Of a stretch of DNA of 64,000 bases, positions 18,577 to 29,771 are shown piece after piece. The notes beneath the pieces are model-generated. The model did no database searches. It saw nothing but the letters and a program-made list of their open reading frames with translations, and was not told where the DNA came from. The stretch's first letter is position 1; every line of letters starts with the position of its first letter. Location of the stretch: the NCBI GenBank assembly GCA_035771165.1, contig JAWNZC010000105.1, positions 773,501 through 837,500 of the forward strand, given 5' to 3'. The translations under genes and the position numbers were made by a program. The stretch is from Paragorgia papillata (taxonomy: Eukaryota; Cnidaria; Anthozoa; Scleralcyonacea; Coralliidae).

Positions 18577-21341
18577 ATGTCTAAGCGAACGTTTGAAGAC
18601 GTCTGCACAGACGATGTTGGAAATAAAGACGACGAGATTATTCCTGAGACCCAAGGGGAATTCGATTTCTTCATCAACGACGACAGCGAGGTAAAGGAAT
18701 TATTATGCACAAACTCATATTATTATTATTATTATTATTAACGCGAGCACAAACATTTTAGGAAGAATTATTTGAAATTCCGCCGCCACCGCCGCCACTT
18801 CCCATACAACCAACAATAAGGGAGATTGTCCAACAAAATTTGATAAGGCGTTTGGAACTAGAAAACGAAGACCTCGAAGTCGAAGAAGACCTCCTCGAAG
18901 TCGAAGACGAAGACGAAGACCTCGAAGACCTCGAAGTCGAAGCCCTCGAATTTGAATACTATGTCCCGCCATTTCTGACACCAAAATTTAAAACTACTTA
19001 TCTACATTGTAAAGACGTGTGGACAACAGAACGGCCATTTGGAGGCGACGACTTCGACGAATTATTCTGGGTTAAAATGCAGGTAATTTGAATTTGACGC
19101 TCGTGAAAATTTGGCGCGTGAGAATTTGAATTTGGCGCTCAAACAATTTTTTTTAAATTTGTAGGATTATTACAAATTGTCTGAACAACACAGGCTCAAT
19201 GGTTGCTGCTTGCCCCCAGAGTGCCACGAACTATCATCGGCAGAGGCTTGTCGTTACTTGGCCGAAAATTTCCCTTTCCCCCTTCTCAAATCTGTGGGTT
19301 TTGAAGGTCTGAATGAAAATTGTGTGAATTTTAAGTCAGATGAAACGCAATCTTCGTTTGATTTTGCTACCAAGGGGCAGCAAAGAAGGGCTAAGTGTGT
19401 GATGTATACTTGTTCTTGGTCGATTCTTTTTAAATTTATATATATAATATCTACCCTGGTCGAGAAGCTGAAGGACCTGTTTGATGGTGTCTATATCTGG
19501 TGTCCTCAAGACTCGCACCCCTGTTTTATTGCGCTTGCCTACACCAACAAAGATTTACCGTCCGCGCCTCATTGCCTGACTAAATTTACGATTACTGATT
19601 TAACCACATTGCTGCCTTATTTAGAGAATAAAGCGACTGTAGTTTGGGGTTGCTTCCAAATAATTAAGGCAGGGGTGAAACCCGATAGGAATTTTTGGCG
19701 AGATTTATGTTTAACTAAGGGGCTTACCACCCAGGGGCAATTACAAAAGTGGGTAGAGAAATATAAAGAGCGGGGAGAATTAAACATTCAATACAAAATA
19801 TTGTGGCGCAGCGACGTTCACTATTGTAAGTATCTACAAGAAACGAGCGAAGCTGCATTATCTATAATGAAAACTAGTGACCCTTTAAATCTGTCAGATA
19901 AGTTAAATTTCGTTTCTTTTTATTTTGACCCAGCAAATTGGGACATTATACACAAATATGGCCTAAGAGATGTCCCAATTTGCTCGGCACAACGTTTAAA
20001 GTATTGGGGTAATTTTTGGGTTAAATTTTTTCACGCGAACGGCATCTCCCCTTTTGAGTTTTGTAGGTACATCGGTTTATCTTTGTCGGGTGTAAACAAT
20101 CGATCAAATTTAATTGTAATTTCTGGACCCACTAGAACCGGCAAAAGCCTTTTTATTTCTTGCCTGAAAAACATTTTAGACATTTTCGATCCCCCTGATT
20201 TTGAAGAGGACATTTCAAAAATTCTCGCCTATGCAGGCGATTCGGATTGTGTGGTGTTTGGGGATGCCAGTGACGAGACTTTGTTGAAGTTGTCGCGGAG
20301 TAGGATTATTCTCGAGGGGAGAACAATCCGTGGTAGGAAGTTGTACGGCCACTTCGAGAAGGTGAAATCGAAAACGGTCATTATAACGACAAACTCGAAA
20401 TACGCAAACCTACCAAGTTGGTTAACGCCTGCCAGTAGCCAAAAAGAGGAAGGAGACTTCAACCGATACATTGAATTAAAAAGCAGAGGAAAATGGGTTA
20501 AGTTTGGAAAGTGCGTCGACATCGAAGAGTTGGAGCTTGAGACAAGCGTCGCACTTGCCAAACTTATCCTGTTTTCCACTGAAATGAATCCAAAGAGGTT
20601 TGTCGATGACAGCATTACCGAATACTCCTGGCGACCTGTTTATGGGGATTTCTACACGGGAGAAGTAAACAAACCTAACAACGCATTACCGTTACAAAAT
20701 TGGTATTCTAATTGGTTTACAGACAAGGTACTAAATGTGTAATTGTAATTTAAAAAATTACAATTTCATTATTTAGTTGGTTTTTTTTTTATCTTTTTAA
20801 GGTCTACTTAAATGAAAGCTATGTTCACCAACTTTTAAACGACGACGACATATCCATCGCTCTATGCAAAACTTGGCCCGAAAAAATGGCAGTCCTTTTG
20901 TCACACGATGAAATTAACGTATCCGCCTGTAGACGCCATTTTGGTAATGGCGGGTATGGGCGGATACAGCAGTTTCTGAGAGACTGCTTCTATGGTCATT
21001 TTAAACAAATACCTCCTTATAAGCCGGTAAAGCAGCCGCCCGCGTTTGGAGGAACAACGTATGTTTCCAACCGAAACATTGCCGCCATGAGTCACATGTT
21101 AGACAAAGAAGACTTGGAACTAGCTTTAAGAAGAACCACCAGCACCACCGCCACCACCACCACCACCTTAGACAACGCCCTTACGATAGTAAAAAGCATG
21201 ATCAAGAAATTTGGCAGAGAGGACACTAAAGCAAGAATTTCGTGGCCAAAAGATATTGATTTGATGGGAGATGTGTGGACATGTTCACTAAATAGAATAC
21301 CAGAATGGTTTAAAACAATTATTTTTGATTTGACGAAATAA
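18577..21341 (+). CDS. SF3 replicative helicase, four exons, 845 aa (unit 2, complete copy)
   Basis: The exons are 18577-18690, 18762-19082, 19165-20727 and 20802-21341. All introns are 71-82 bp, GT-AG, and fall between codons. The N terminus is acidic and Pro-rich (residues ~1-145). The SF3 core has Walker A GPTRTGKS at about 466-473, Walker B VVFGDASDE around 508-516, and motif C TVIITTNS ending near 556. The C-terminal exon has a short Thr-rich tract. SF3 helicases form hexamers that unwind viral origins. I see no HUH nickase motif, which argues for a papilloma/polyoma/adomavirus-type initiator over a rolling-circle Rep. AATAAA overlaps the stop codon. Exon 1 ATG is the first in its frame after the stem-loop region. 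Confidence 0.85.
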
Positions 21342-21358
21342 AATGCAAATAATTTTAC

Positions 21359-22318
21359 CTAAAAAAATACGTTGTCCCATGATATGTGTTCTCCACGTTT
21401 CAGTCTTTTCTGGTTAGCTTCATATTCTTCAATTTCGTTTACTATTTCTTCATCTTGCGAGTCGTATGACTCGCTGGAAAAGTTGTCGTCGTCATCAATG
21501 TCGTCAACAGCATTTTTTATACCATATAACGCTTTTGAACCAGTGTTGATAGCCTTCAAGGCCATGTTTATCCCTTTTTGGGCACCTGGAGTATCTAGTT
21601 TTCCCATAATTTTCCTTTCGATTGAGTTATCTACATATTTTACAGGATTCGTTATAAAACGAGCAGCGTCGCCAAAAAAACCTTTGCCCTTCTTCTTCCT
21701 CTTCTTCTTTCTATCTCGAAGATTGTGATCATGCAAATTCATCAAATTGACTCGAGGAATTACATTTTCTCTTTCGTTGTATTCTTCCATAGCGCCAACT
21801 TCTTTACGCGCGTATCGTTGTTTTTTTCGTACAGGTGTTGGTATTTTTGTTGGTTGTGCTTGTGCTTGTGCTTGTGCTTGTGCTTGTGCTTGTAGTAGTG
21901 GTAGTAGTGGTAGTTGTGCTTGTGGTGCTTGTAGTGGTAGTGGTATTAGTGCTTGTGGTCGTCGTGGTGGTATTGGTCGTTGTGGTGGTTGTGGTGGTTG
22001 TGGTGGTTGTGGTGGTGGTCGTGGTGGTCGTGGTCGTGGTCGTGGTATTGGTGGCATTGCTTGTCTTAAATCAGTTTGTAAGCTTTGCAGGTGTGGAATG
22101 GCTGAACTACCAAATTCGGAAACTAGGCGTTCTGCATTATCCATAGAAGCTTGAAAACGTCGTTGTTGCTTGTTTGGCAGTTTATAATATGTTTTTTGTA
22201 ATTTAACCAACCCGGCATTCGCCAGGCCATCTACTTTAGTCAAAATTGTTTCAGGCATTCCAGATATAAAACCACCCCTATTTGCCCATGTTAAAAAGTC
22301 ATGTTCCATTTTTTCCAT
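21359..22318 (-). CDS. Pro/Gln/Ala-rich basic late protein, unit 2
   Basis: This copy is one residue shorter than unit 1 in the proline-rich tract and otherwise the same. The ATG at 22318 lies one base beyond the stop of the zinc-finger gene, implying coupled expression on one minus-strand message or splicing to each start. Confidence 0.7.
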   Translation of the reverse strand: MEKMEHDFLTWANRGGFISGMPETILTKVDGLANAGLVKLQKTYYKLPNKQQRRFQASMDNAERLVSEFGSSAIPHLQSLQTDLRQAMPPIPRPRPRPPRPPPQPPQPPQPPQRPIPPRRPQALIPLPLQAPQAQLPLLPLLQAQAQAQAQAQAQPTKIPTPVRKKQRYARKEVGAMEEYNERENVIPRVNLMNLHDHNLRDRKKKRKKKGKGFFGDAARFITNPVKYVDNSIERKIMGKLDTPGAQKGINMALKAINTGSKALYGIKNAVDDIDDDDNFSSESYDSQDEEIVNEIEEYEANQKRLKRGEHISWDNVFF

Positions 22319-22319
22319 T

Positions 22320-22937
22320 TTAAAACCACGCACTAGCCACACTTTCGTTTTCAATTCTGCCAATACCAAAGCCAAGTTTACTAAGTATACCAGTTTTTTT
22401 TAACACTTTGTTAGCAATAAATGGTATAATAGCTGGGAGGACAGAACTTGCCACGGTACCAATAAAACCACCTCTGGCGTGATAACGAACTGTACTAGAT
22501 GCCTGTGCAGGCAATTTAATACCGTATGCACGGCAAACCTGCAACAGCCCGTTGCAAGTAGATTGAATTGGCACGCTTTGACCAGTATCTGGAAATGGGT
22601 TTATTCCCCGTCCAACAGTTTTCTTGACTAAATTACCAAGTTCGTATAGGTGGGGTGCTAAACTACCGATATCTTGGACCAAGACGCGGCTGTCCCCTAA
22701 AGTCTCTTCGAGTAGTTTAGTTCCAGATTGAATTATTTTACTGGATCTACCAGCAAGATCTTTAACTTTGTTAAATGTACGCCTACCGTCTGCAATACGG
22801 TTTGATATACCTCGTCCTCTGCGGTACCCACCTTGGTTACAGATGTACTTTAATTGACCACAGCTTCTTTGGTGAATTTTAACGCCTTTTTCGCCTTTAA
22901 ACGTGCGTTTGCATGCAGCACACTTTGCTCTAGCCAT
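22320..22937 (-). CDS. C2HC zinc-finger protein with hydrophobic C terminus, 205 aa, unit 2
   Basis: ATG at 22937. The N terminus carries a zinc finger with Cys6, Cys9, His22 and Cys26. A Gly/Arg-rich segment (YRRGRG) and a helical middle follow. The C-terminal region has GFIGTVASSVLPAIIPFIANKVLKK, a hydrophobic stretch flanked by Lys that could insert in a membrane. A minor capsid or membrane-active virion role is inferred. Intact here and in unit 3, broken in unit 1. Confidence 0.65.
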   Translation of the reverse strand: MARAKCAACKRTFKGEKGVKIHQRSCGQLKYICNQGGYRRGRGISNRIADGRRTFNKVKDLAGRSSKIIQSGTKLLEETLGDSRVLVQDIGSLAPHLYELGNLVKKTVGRGINPFPDTGQSVPIQSTCNGLLQVCRAYGIKLPAQASSTVRYHARGGFIGTVASSVLPAIIPFIANKVLKKTGILSKLGFGIGRIENESVASAWF

Positions 22938-23011
22938 GTTTAACCCTTATACAAAACCCTTCCCTTTTATAGAAAATCTCACAGATTTCACACAGATCTA
23001 TTCTCACAGAT

Positions 23012-23096
23012 TTCTATTACTCACAGATTTCTATTACTCACAGATTTCTATTACTCACAGATTTCTATTACTCACAGATTTCTATTACTCACAGAT
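23012..23096 (+). repeat. 17 bp tandem repeat, five copies (unit 2)
   Basis: Same unit as at 9261, with five copies here. It lies in the divergent late intergenic region 22938-23105. Confidence 0.95.
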
Positions 23097-23105
23097 TTCT
23101 TTTCT

Positions 23106-24548
23106 ATGCGTCACTGCGGTTATAAAATTGCGAAGGAAATTTTAAAATCAGTTCAAATTCAAGCGTTAAACAGTCGTTTCAGTTTCAAGAATTCATCGTT
23201 TCAAGTTCAAGGTATGTTGGCTTTGGGTGTATCAAAAGGTGACAATTACGTCCCACAAGCTTTAAAGAGAACCCTGTACCCACACATTGGTTATGGGGTG
23301 CCAAGCAAGCGCGCGAAATTGGGTATTTTACCAAATCTAGTTGGAGATGGGTGGGATGGAAAAGCCCTAGATGCATTTCCATCATACACGTCGTATGGGT
23401 TTGGGACACTGGAAGTAAATGGCGCAGTTCGCGTTATTGAAAATGGGGGTGAAAGATGGTGGGGTCAGAACACATCCCAGCCTTCTGTATCACCCGTGTT
23501 TAAGGTTGACAACGACATATTTGGTGGTCCGAAGATTGAGATTAATAAATCAGAATTGGGAGATGTTGAGTGGGATAAAGTTGCCAAAATTGTTTGTGAA
23601 GCAAGACCGAACTCGGAGGGTAACAGACCTAGTAATTGGACGTCGAACGAAGTCAAATTCTACCAGACCGATAACAAAATAACTATAACCCGTCCAGACA
23701 ATCATGTTACATTAAGGGGAAGACTTCATACCCGTCTCGCCAAACAATTTTATGTCGACCCACCCTTGAAAAACGACCAGAGCTATTTCATCCTTAATGA
23801 TCCACTAAGAGAAATAACAAAACAATCGGAGGCCCAAAACGTGAGGCTAATGGCGTCAGGGTATAACCTATTGCTTCTCAATGGTCATAACATAGAAAAC
23901 AACTCATACCTTTATGCACCAGAGATTTATGGCTATCCCAACAAGCTTGAAATCCGTTTGACATTTCATTACGGGGTGGCAGGCAATACAATTTATGCAA
24001 ACAAGAAGGGGCTATCAAAATATGTGTATTCTAGAAATGCTACTTCTTACACACAGTTGTCTGACAAAGAAACAAGAACCGTAATTTCAGACACTTCGAC
24101 CAATACTTACTTTGCGTCAAAAAAGAGTGTCCCTGAGAGTGTGAACAACGGCTTCTTCCGACATCGAGGCAAATATAGTTACAAGCACGACTTTGCAACT
24201 GAGGATATCGTTAGTTTTAAAGGAGACGATGGTAGAAAGACATATTCTCCAAGAATGATTTCTGGGTATTTTGTTGATGGCAACCCTGCTATTAAAATCC
24301 CCCTGCTTGATGGGATCCTTATGGGTGGCTATTTTTATGCGGTACAAATAATGGGAACGCAAGTAGTGTCGGCCGCAAAAGCGTGTATTGCTTTAACCAG
24401 AAAGAAAACTGATTATCAAGACATGAACATTGAGTTTGAAACTAGACCAGGCGCAAGCTATTACTGTTTTATACCCGATACGGGTGTTGCTACCGTCAAG
24501 TTTAATACCAACGCCAGATCGCTTTATAGTTATGCCACTACTTTATAG
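23106..24548 (+). CDS. Late structural protein candidate, 480 aa, unit 2
   Basis: Intact copy of the gene at 9338, with no amino-acid difference seen. Confidence 0.65.
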   Translation: MRHCGYKIAKEILKSVQIQALNSRFSFKNSSFQVQGMLALGVSKGDNYVPQALKRTLYPHIGYGVPSKRAKLGILPNLVGDGWDGKALDAFPSYTSYGFGTLEVNGAVRVIENGGERWWGQNTSQPSVSPVFKVDNDIFGGPKIEINKSELGDVEWDKVAKIVCEARPNSEGNRPSNWTSNEVKFYQTDNKITITRPDNHVTLRGRLHTRLAKQFYVDPPLKNDQSYFILNDPLREITKQSEAQNVRLMASGYNLLLLNGHNIENNSYLYAPEIYGYPNKLEIRLTFHYGVAGNTIYANKKGLSKYVYSRNATSYTQLSDKETRTVISDTSTNTYFASKKSVPESVNNGFFRHRGKYSYKHDFATEDIVSFKGDDGRKTYSPRMISGYFVDGNPAIKIPLLDGILMGGYFYAVQIMGTQVVSAAKACIALTRKKTDYQDMNIEFETRPGASYYCFIPDTGVATVKFNTNARSLYSYATTL

Positions 24549-25397
24549 ATGGAGATTACTCTTACTGGACAGAGTGTTGATGGTATATTCAAGAAAACGT
24601 TTGAAAAACCAATTGGTATTAAAAACATGGCCGTGTCATACCTTGTTGTCAGAGGCAAACTAGTGGAATTTTCATCAAAAAAACAGCTAACTGTCTTCGT
24701 GTTAGAAGGCGACGAAGACGAAAAGAATGCTGCTGCTTTAACTGGAGCGAAAACAACATTAAAATATACACTTCACACGTTTTTACCAGAATTGAAAAAT
24801 TATACGGATTTTATAGACGTTTTGGCTAACATTAAACGCCAATGTCCTGAGTTTAATGTTTATTATGAATACACAAGCGTGGGTTGGAATTTATTTGCCA
24901 CATATTGGAGGAACACGGAAAAACCAGTAACGTTGTTGGTTTCCAGCGACTTGGGGTTTAAGCTTGGTGGCCGTCCATTTAATTACGACCAACTTAACCA
25001 TGCCCCTTTGAAAAACGTGAATTTATCCATCCCACCTTTACCAGAAAATCTTGTCCAGATATCAAGCGACAATCAGGCTTTAATACATCTTCGTAAGCGG
25101 CCAATCATGCCGGCTTCGGTGAAACTTTTATTGATCAACACCAGCCTTCATAATACAATCATCCCGTCTGATACCGATAATTTTGTTGATAAAAAACAGT
25201 TTGTGCTTGCTACGTTTCGAAGCCCGGGGGTTGAGGGTTACGACCACCATTTACAAACTGAGGAGTTAGATTGGAGGCTTATCAGTGAAAAGGGGGAGAG
25301 ACGACAGGAACTAAAATTAAAATTGGCTTGGGAGAATGGTGAGGCCGTTTTATTTGACACACCTGAAGTAGCATTGGGTTTACGTATAAAATCCTGA
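24549..25397 (+). CDS. Late protein, 282 aa, unit 2
   Basis: Intact and identical to the unit 1 copy. The ATG abuts the previous stop (TAGATG). Confidence 0.65.
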   Translation: MEITLTGQSVDGIFKKTFEKPIGIKNMAVSYLVVRGKLVEFSSKKQLTVFVLEGDEDEKNAAALTGAKTTLKYTLHTFLPELKNYTDFIDVLANIKRQCPEFNVYYEYTSVGWNLFATYWRNTEKPVTLLVSSDLGFKLGGRPFNYDQLNHAPLKNVNLSIPPLPENLVQISSDNQALIHLRKRPIMPASVKLLLINTSLHNTIIPSDTDNFVDKKQFVLATFRSPGVEGYDHHLQTEELDWRLISEKGERRQELKLKLAWENGEAVLFDTPEVALGLRIKS

Positions 25398-25405
25398 ATT
25401 TTTAG

Positions 25406-25690
25406 ATGGGTGATACAGCTATATGGGAGGCAGTTTTAAAAGACATGCTACGATCTGGATTTCTGGTCGCAACCGATACTGGTTTTAGACGGGGTCGTGG
25501 TGGATTATTTTACCCTGGATTTTATCCTAGTCCTATGGGTATAAACCCGCCGCGTTTTTTCCCACGGCGTGGTTTGGGTTTGCGTGGTATGGGTTGGCAA
25601 GCTAGCAACGATGCAGAGATTGCGAGAGATAAATATTTGCGAAAATCGTTAAATGGTTATGGTATACCAAAACCTTATTTTATTCCATAG
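25406..25690 (+). CDS. Small Gly/Arg/Pro-rich late protein, unit 2
   Basis: Identical to the copy at 11638. Confidence 0.6.
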   Translation: MGDTAIWEAVLKDMLRSGFLVATDTGFRRGRGGLFYPGFYPSPMGINPPRFFPRRGLGLRGMGWQASNDAEIARDKYLRKSLNGYGIPKPYFIP

Positions 25691-25972
25691 ATGCAAAGAC
25701 CACGCCATTTACAGTATTTAAGAGGGGGGACTATTGCAGACATGACTGGAAAGGTGGCAACAACCCTTGCACCGTCTTTATTTAATGCAGCTATAAACGT
25801 TGGTCAGGCTGGAATTGGTGGGGTTTCGCACAAATTACAATCTTTGTTTGGAAAACGTAAAAGGCAACCAGACCCAGACTCCTCCGACGACTCAGATATT
25901 GAAGATATAGAAGATATGGTCGTTCCAGTTGTGATACCTACGACTAATACCCTGTCAAATTATGAATTTTAG
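25691..25972 (+). CDS. Small late protein with basic cluster, unit 2
   Basis: Identical to the copy at 11923. Confidence 0.6.
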   Translation: MQRPRHLQYLRGGTIADMTGKVATTLAPSLFNAAINVGQAGIGGVSHKLQSLFGKRKRQPDPDSSDDSDIEDIEDMVVPVVIPTTNTLSNYEF

Positions 25973-27512
25973 ATGTTTACAAAAGAAAAGGAATCACGGC
26001 TTCTGTTTGGAAACGATGCAACACATCGTATAGCAGCAGCCTTAGGAACTGATTATATGAAACTAGACAGTACAATATTTAAACCGCTACGATTTATGGA
26101 TTCTAGGGATTTTCCCGGCTGCTGGCGTTAGTGGTACAATCGCTGGAGACGACAGGAAATTCCTGTTACCTGGAAACCCTGGGCAATTTATTTCTGATAT
26201 TTTGGTAAACGTACCAGTAACTTACAATGACGAACATGCAGCATATGCAACTCTATTCTCTGAACCAGTTGTACTTGCTACTATTGGCGTTAACGGATCA
26301 ACCGAAACGATCGGCTGCAGCGATGATCTTGGCACAAGGGAAGCAAGGGCCTCTGCTAGATCGGTGTTTAACTGGGCTGCTGAAAGTCCGAATGGAGGTT
26401 TCCGTGACTTACAAACGAAACTGGAGAACAAAGACAGCTTGGAATATAAAGCAGGACTACTGCCCAATATTCTAGAACGTAGGACCCTTGGTGCGGGAAA
26501 TGTTGAAAATGCCACTGGCGATGTTTCCGCGGGATATAGCAGCGGTTTTGCAGCTGCTGCTAATAATTCTACGTATGTGGTGAAACCCAACAGGCCCGCC
26601 ACCATCAAATATGAGCTGAATTCAACTATGGAAGGTAGCTGGCTGGGTGGACCCCAAGTACTACCAGCTTACAATACTACAGAAATCATTCTTCGCCGTA
26701 ACCCTTTCTTCGTGAATCAAACCGTTATCTGCAACCATAGTGGTGCTGCTGGACCACCAATACTTGCTGAAGTAGCCCATGGTAATACTAATATTACCTT
26801 GAACGGTGAACCGTATATTACTTATCGCGTTCGTAACATCAAAGATTCTGTTTCCCAACAAGCTGTTGACAGTGTTATTGGTCAAGAGTACAGATTGAAT
26901 GGGATGATGGTCGACGCAAGTTTCAAAGAGTTCCCGCAAAACGATACACAATGTGTAACCGGATTTCGATCTGCAAAAGGTGAAAAATTCTGCGCATTAG
27001 CCTCGATACAACCAACCAGAAATTCCCCTCCTCAGAGAGGTCAATATATTGTAGAATCAAACTTGAACGGCCGCGTGTTTTTAAATGCACAACCGACAGA
27101 AGCTGAAGATTCAAGCCGCCAGAGAAAATCGTTTCGGCAGCGATTCGAAAGATACCGATTTTTGTTTTCCAACAAGCATATCGACGCCGCTAGTTTCGCC
27201 CTAAGCCGCGTATTGTTTTTTCCTATTGGCTACGGAGCAACGACATCTTCATTCATAAACAATGCCTTCTACGAGCCAGTTAATGAAGTAAATTTTACAC
27301 TGGACGTGAAACGAAATGACAATCAGGCAAGGGCATATCTCCTTTCAGCAGTTTTAATAAACAACGATATGGTAATCCGTGGCGCACATTCTGGCAAACC
27401 TAATTCTGTTATGAGCTTGGAAAGTCGAGTAAACAACAGAAATGAAGATTTGCAGAAATTGTGGGCAAGCGGTCGTGGTGCTGGCCCTGAAGACGACGAC
27501 GACGACGAATAA
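25973..27512 (+). pseudogene. Major capsid candidate, unit 2, frameshifted
   Basis: This copy has one extra T in the run at about 26111-26114 relative to units 1 and 3. The frame breaks after about 46 codons; the remaining ~436 codons are open in the shifted frame from 26202. It may be a real mutation or a homopolymer sequencing error. Confidence 0.85.
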
Positions 27513-27550
27513 CAATACATTTAAATACATTTAAAATATTTTTTTTATTT

Positions 27551-27913
27551 TTAAATATGAATATGATCTTCATGTATACCATAATTGATATAAATCTCTG
27601 AGCCTGGCATAATGTCATGTTTGAAGTGTACCCATACTATACTATTTTTAATAATAAGTTTTGCATTGTCTCTAATATTGCAGTTTATATAGTTGAACAA
27701 AGAATGACCATTATTATTTTTGCAACGCCCATTTTTGCAACGCCCGCACAACAGGCGGTTTACACTCCACCATTGGTAGTTTTCGTCGCAGTCGTTGTGT
27801 TCATTGTTGTCATTTGAAACTTCCCCAAACTGAAGATACATCCCTTGCAATATTTCGGTTTTAGCAAATAAGCCAAGTCCAGCAGTAGGTATTAGACTGT
27901 CAGCAACGTAAAA
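27551..27913 (-). CDS. SET-domain protein, unit 2
   Basis: Same as 13782-14144, intact, with the same AG acceptor at its 5' edge. Confidence 0.65.
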   Translation of the reverse strand, partial: FYVADSLIPTAGLGLFAKTEILQGMYLQFGEVSNDNNEHNDCDENYQWWSVNRLLCGRCKNGRCKNNNGHSLFNYINCNIRDNAKLIIKNSIVWVHFKHDIMPGSEIYINYGIHEDHIHI

Positions 27914-28471
27914 CTATAAAATACAAAGTAAACATTCCCTATTTAAAAATAACTTGCGAATCCATGCCTTTCTGTCTTCTCCGTCTAAGTGTTTGATGAT
28001 GTTGATAAGAAAATGGTCTTGGTCAACTGTTTTGAAACGCCAACTCAAACGGTTGCAGGCACGGATGGTTACTCGTAGTAAGACATCCACTTCGGCGTGT
28101 GATATTGAAATAAATCCCTCAAATTCGTCTTGGGTAAATATATGACACACATTCCCCACTATTCCCAAAATGAATTTGGTCTGTTGTAACTCATCTTTCA
28201 GTTTGATTATGATATTTTCTGTTGCATATACCGCGCGATAAAACCAAGCGGAAAATATTTGTTGAATTGGTTTCTTTTCTCTACCTATAGCTTGGTATAA
28301 CTCGCTTTCAGTGTGGTTGTGCTCACTTACATTCATGACTTCAAAGGCAGCTTTCAAACGACTTTGTCTTGAGACTGTCGGCAGTAAACAACGAATATCC
28401 GGTGGTGCGCTAAAAGCTTTAAAACTGATATGCGAAGAAGATGTATCAGGTTTCTTACATACCGCAAACAT
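27914..28471 (-). CDS. Unknown protein, 185 aa, unit 2
   Basis: Identical to the unit 1 copy at 14145. Confidence 0.6.
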   Translation of the reverse strand: MFAVCKKPDTSSSHISFKAFSAPPDIRCLLPTVSRQSRLKAAFEVMNVSEHNHTESELYQAIGREKKPIQQIFSAWFYRAVYATENIIIKLKDELQQTKFILGIVGNVCHIFTQDEFEGFISISHAEVDVLLRVTIRACNRLSWRFKTVDQDHFLINIIKHLDGEDRKAWIRKLFLNRECLLCIL

Positions 28472-28499
28472 AAGCTCACATCATCGCAAAAGAAAAAGC

Positions 28500-29000
28500 A
28501 TGGCAGAAAAAGTTACGTTGGAAGAAACGGATTGTGTTTTAACAAAAGTAATCCAGAAACGTCCGCATAAACGTCTAAAAGTGACAGACAAACAGAGATG
28601 TAAGCCAGTAAACAAAGACAAATATAACTACGATGGCTGGGTTCCAACACCGACAACAAGAACGCTAACCCGAAAACAATTTAAGCAAGCCAGCAAATTG
28701 GTTTCAAAGAAACGGGAAAATATAATTGCCTCGCTAATAAGAACAAAAGGTGCAACACCCCAATGGCATAAAAACCAATCCACCAGTTGGTGTAACGGAA
28801 TGCAAAGCGACGACATTTTCAATATACAAAGTCGAATTGGAGATGTTTCGAAAATACCATATCACGACGCAAACCACGAGATTCACAAATGCGTACACGA
28901 TTTGTGGATACATACGCTGTCTGATTTATTTAATCTAACTCTCGGCGAGGCACAGTTCATCGTAAATAATGCGGAACCTTCGGATTCGGATTCGGATTAA
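28500..29000 (+). CDS. Basic protein with acidic tail, 166 aa, unit 2
   Basis: Identical to the copy at 14731. Confidence 0.55.
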   Translation: MAEKVTLEETDCVLTKVIQKRPHKRLKVTDKQRCKPVNKDKYNYDGWVPTPTTRTLTRKQFKQASKLVSKKRENIIASLIRTKGATPQWHKNQSTSWCNGMQSDDIFNIQSRIGDVSKIPYHDANHEIHKCVHDLWIHTLSDLFNLTLGEAQFIVNNAEPSDSDSD

Positions 29001-29023
29001 TTTGCGTTTTTTGCCTCTTTCAG

Positions 29024-29491
29024 ATGAATGCCGTTAACCTCGAAGATTTATTGACTAAAACTCAAACTAAAGCAAACATTTCATTTTCCGGACCTTTCAA
29101 ATGTCCTAGCATCGTGTTTTGTAATGGCTCAGCTGGTGGCCATTGGATAGTCATTGAAGAAACTAAATCGTCATATTTGATATTTGATCCTTATGGAACC
29201 CCTCCAGGTAGATTTTATAATATTTCAAATTTTCCTAACGACAAACCTTATGTCTGGTCAATAATAAGTGGTCAGAAAATTGGAAGACCTTACTGCGGTT
29301 TATATTGCGTCGCATTTCTGTTACTGAGAAAGCTTTACAATTGGCCTACAGCCGCGGCGAAATTATTTGAGGAAGAAGGCAGCGAAAGAGACAATTCACG
29401 CAAATTAAAAGAAATATTTGGAGAAGAACCAGACGCCATCTTATTTAAATATGGCTTCGCGGAAAGTGGACCACATAGCCTCCTGTCTTAA
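29024..29491 (+). CDS. Adenain-like cysteine protease, unit 2
   Basis: Intact, with the same His, Asp, Gln and Cys as unit 1 and the same CAG-ATG start context. Confidence 0.85.
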   Translation: MNAVNLEDLLTKTQTKANISFSGPFKCPSIVFCNGSAGGHWIVIEETKSSYLIFDPYGTPPGRFYNISNFPNDKPYVWSIISGQKIGRPYCGLYCVAFLLLRKLYNWPTAAAKLFEEEGSERDNSRKLKEIFGEEPDAILFKYGFAESGPHSLLS

Positions 29492-29771
29492 TGCTATTTC
29501 AAGCGCTATTCCTGTCGAACGTTTGCCTAACGGATCTTACTATATATGCGACGTGGTGAAACATTCAACAATAATACGGTTGGGGACGAAATGGTGGATA
29601 CTGCCGTCGCAATATCGATCAGAAGCTCTCAACAACGCATCGAGATTTACCCTCATCAAAGACGACAATGGACTCAGATTTGAAACTTTTAATGACAAAT
29701 TAAATAAATTTATTACACCTATTGAAATTGAGGTTGAACAACTGGATTTTTTATCTTTATTAGACTTTTAG
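29451..29771 (+). CDS. Unknown protein, 106 aa, unit 2
   Basis: Identical to the copy at 15682. It overlaps the protease gene by 41 bases. Confidence 0.55.
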   Translation: MASRKVDHIASCLNAISSAIPVERLPNGSYYICDVVKHSTIIRLGTKWWILPSQYRSEALNNASRFTLIKDDNGLRFETFNDKLNKFITPIEIEVEQLDFLSLLDF

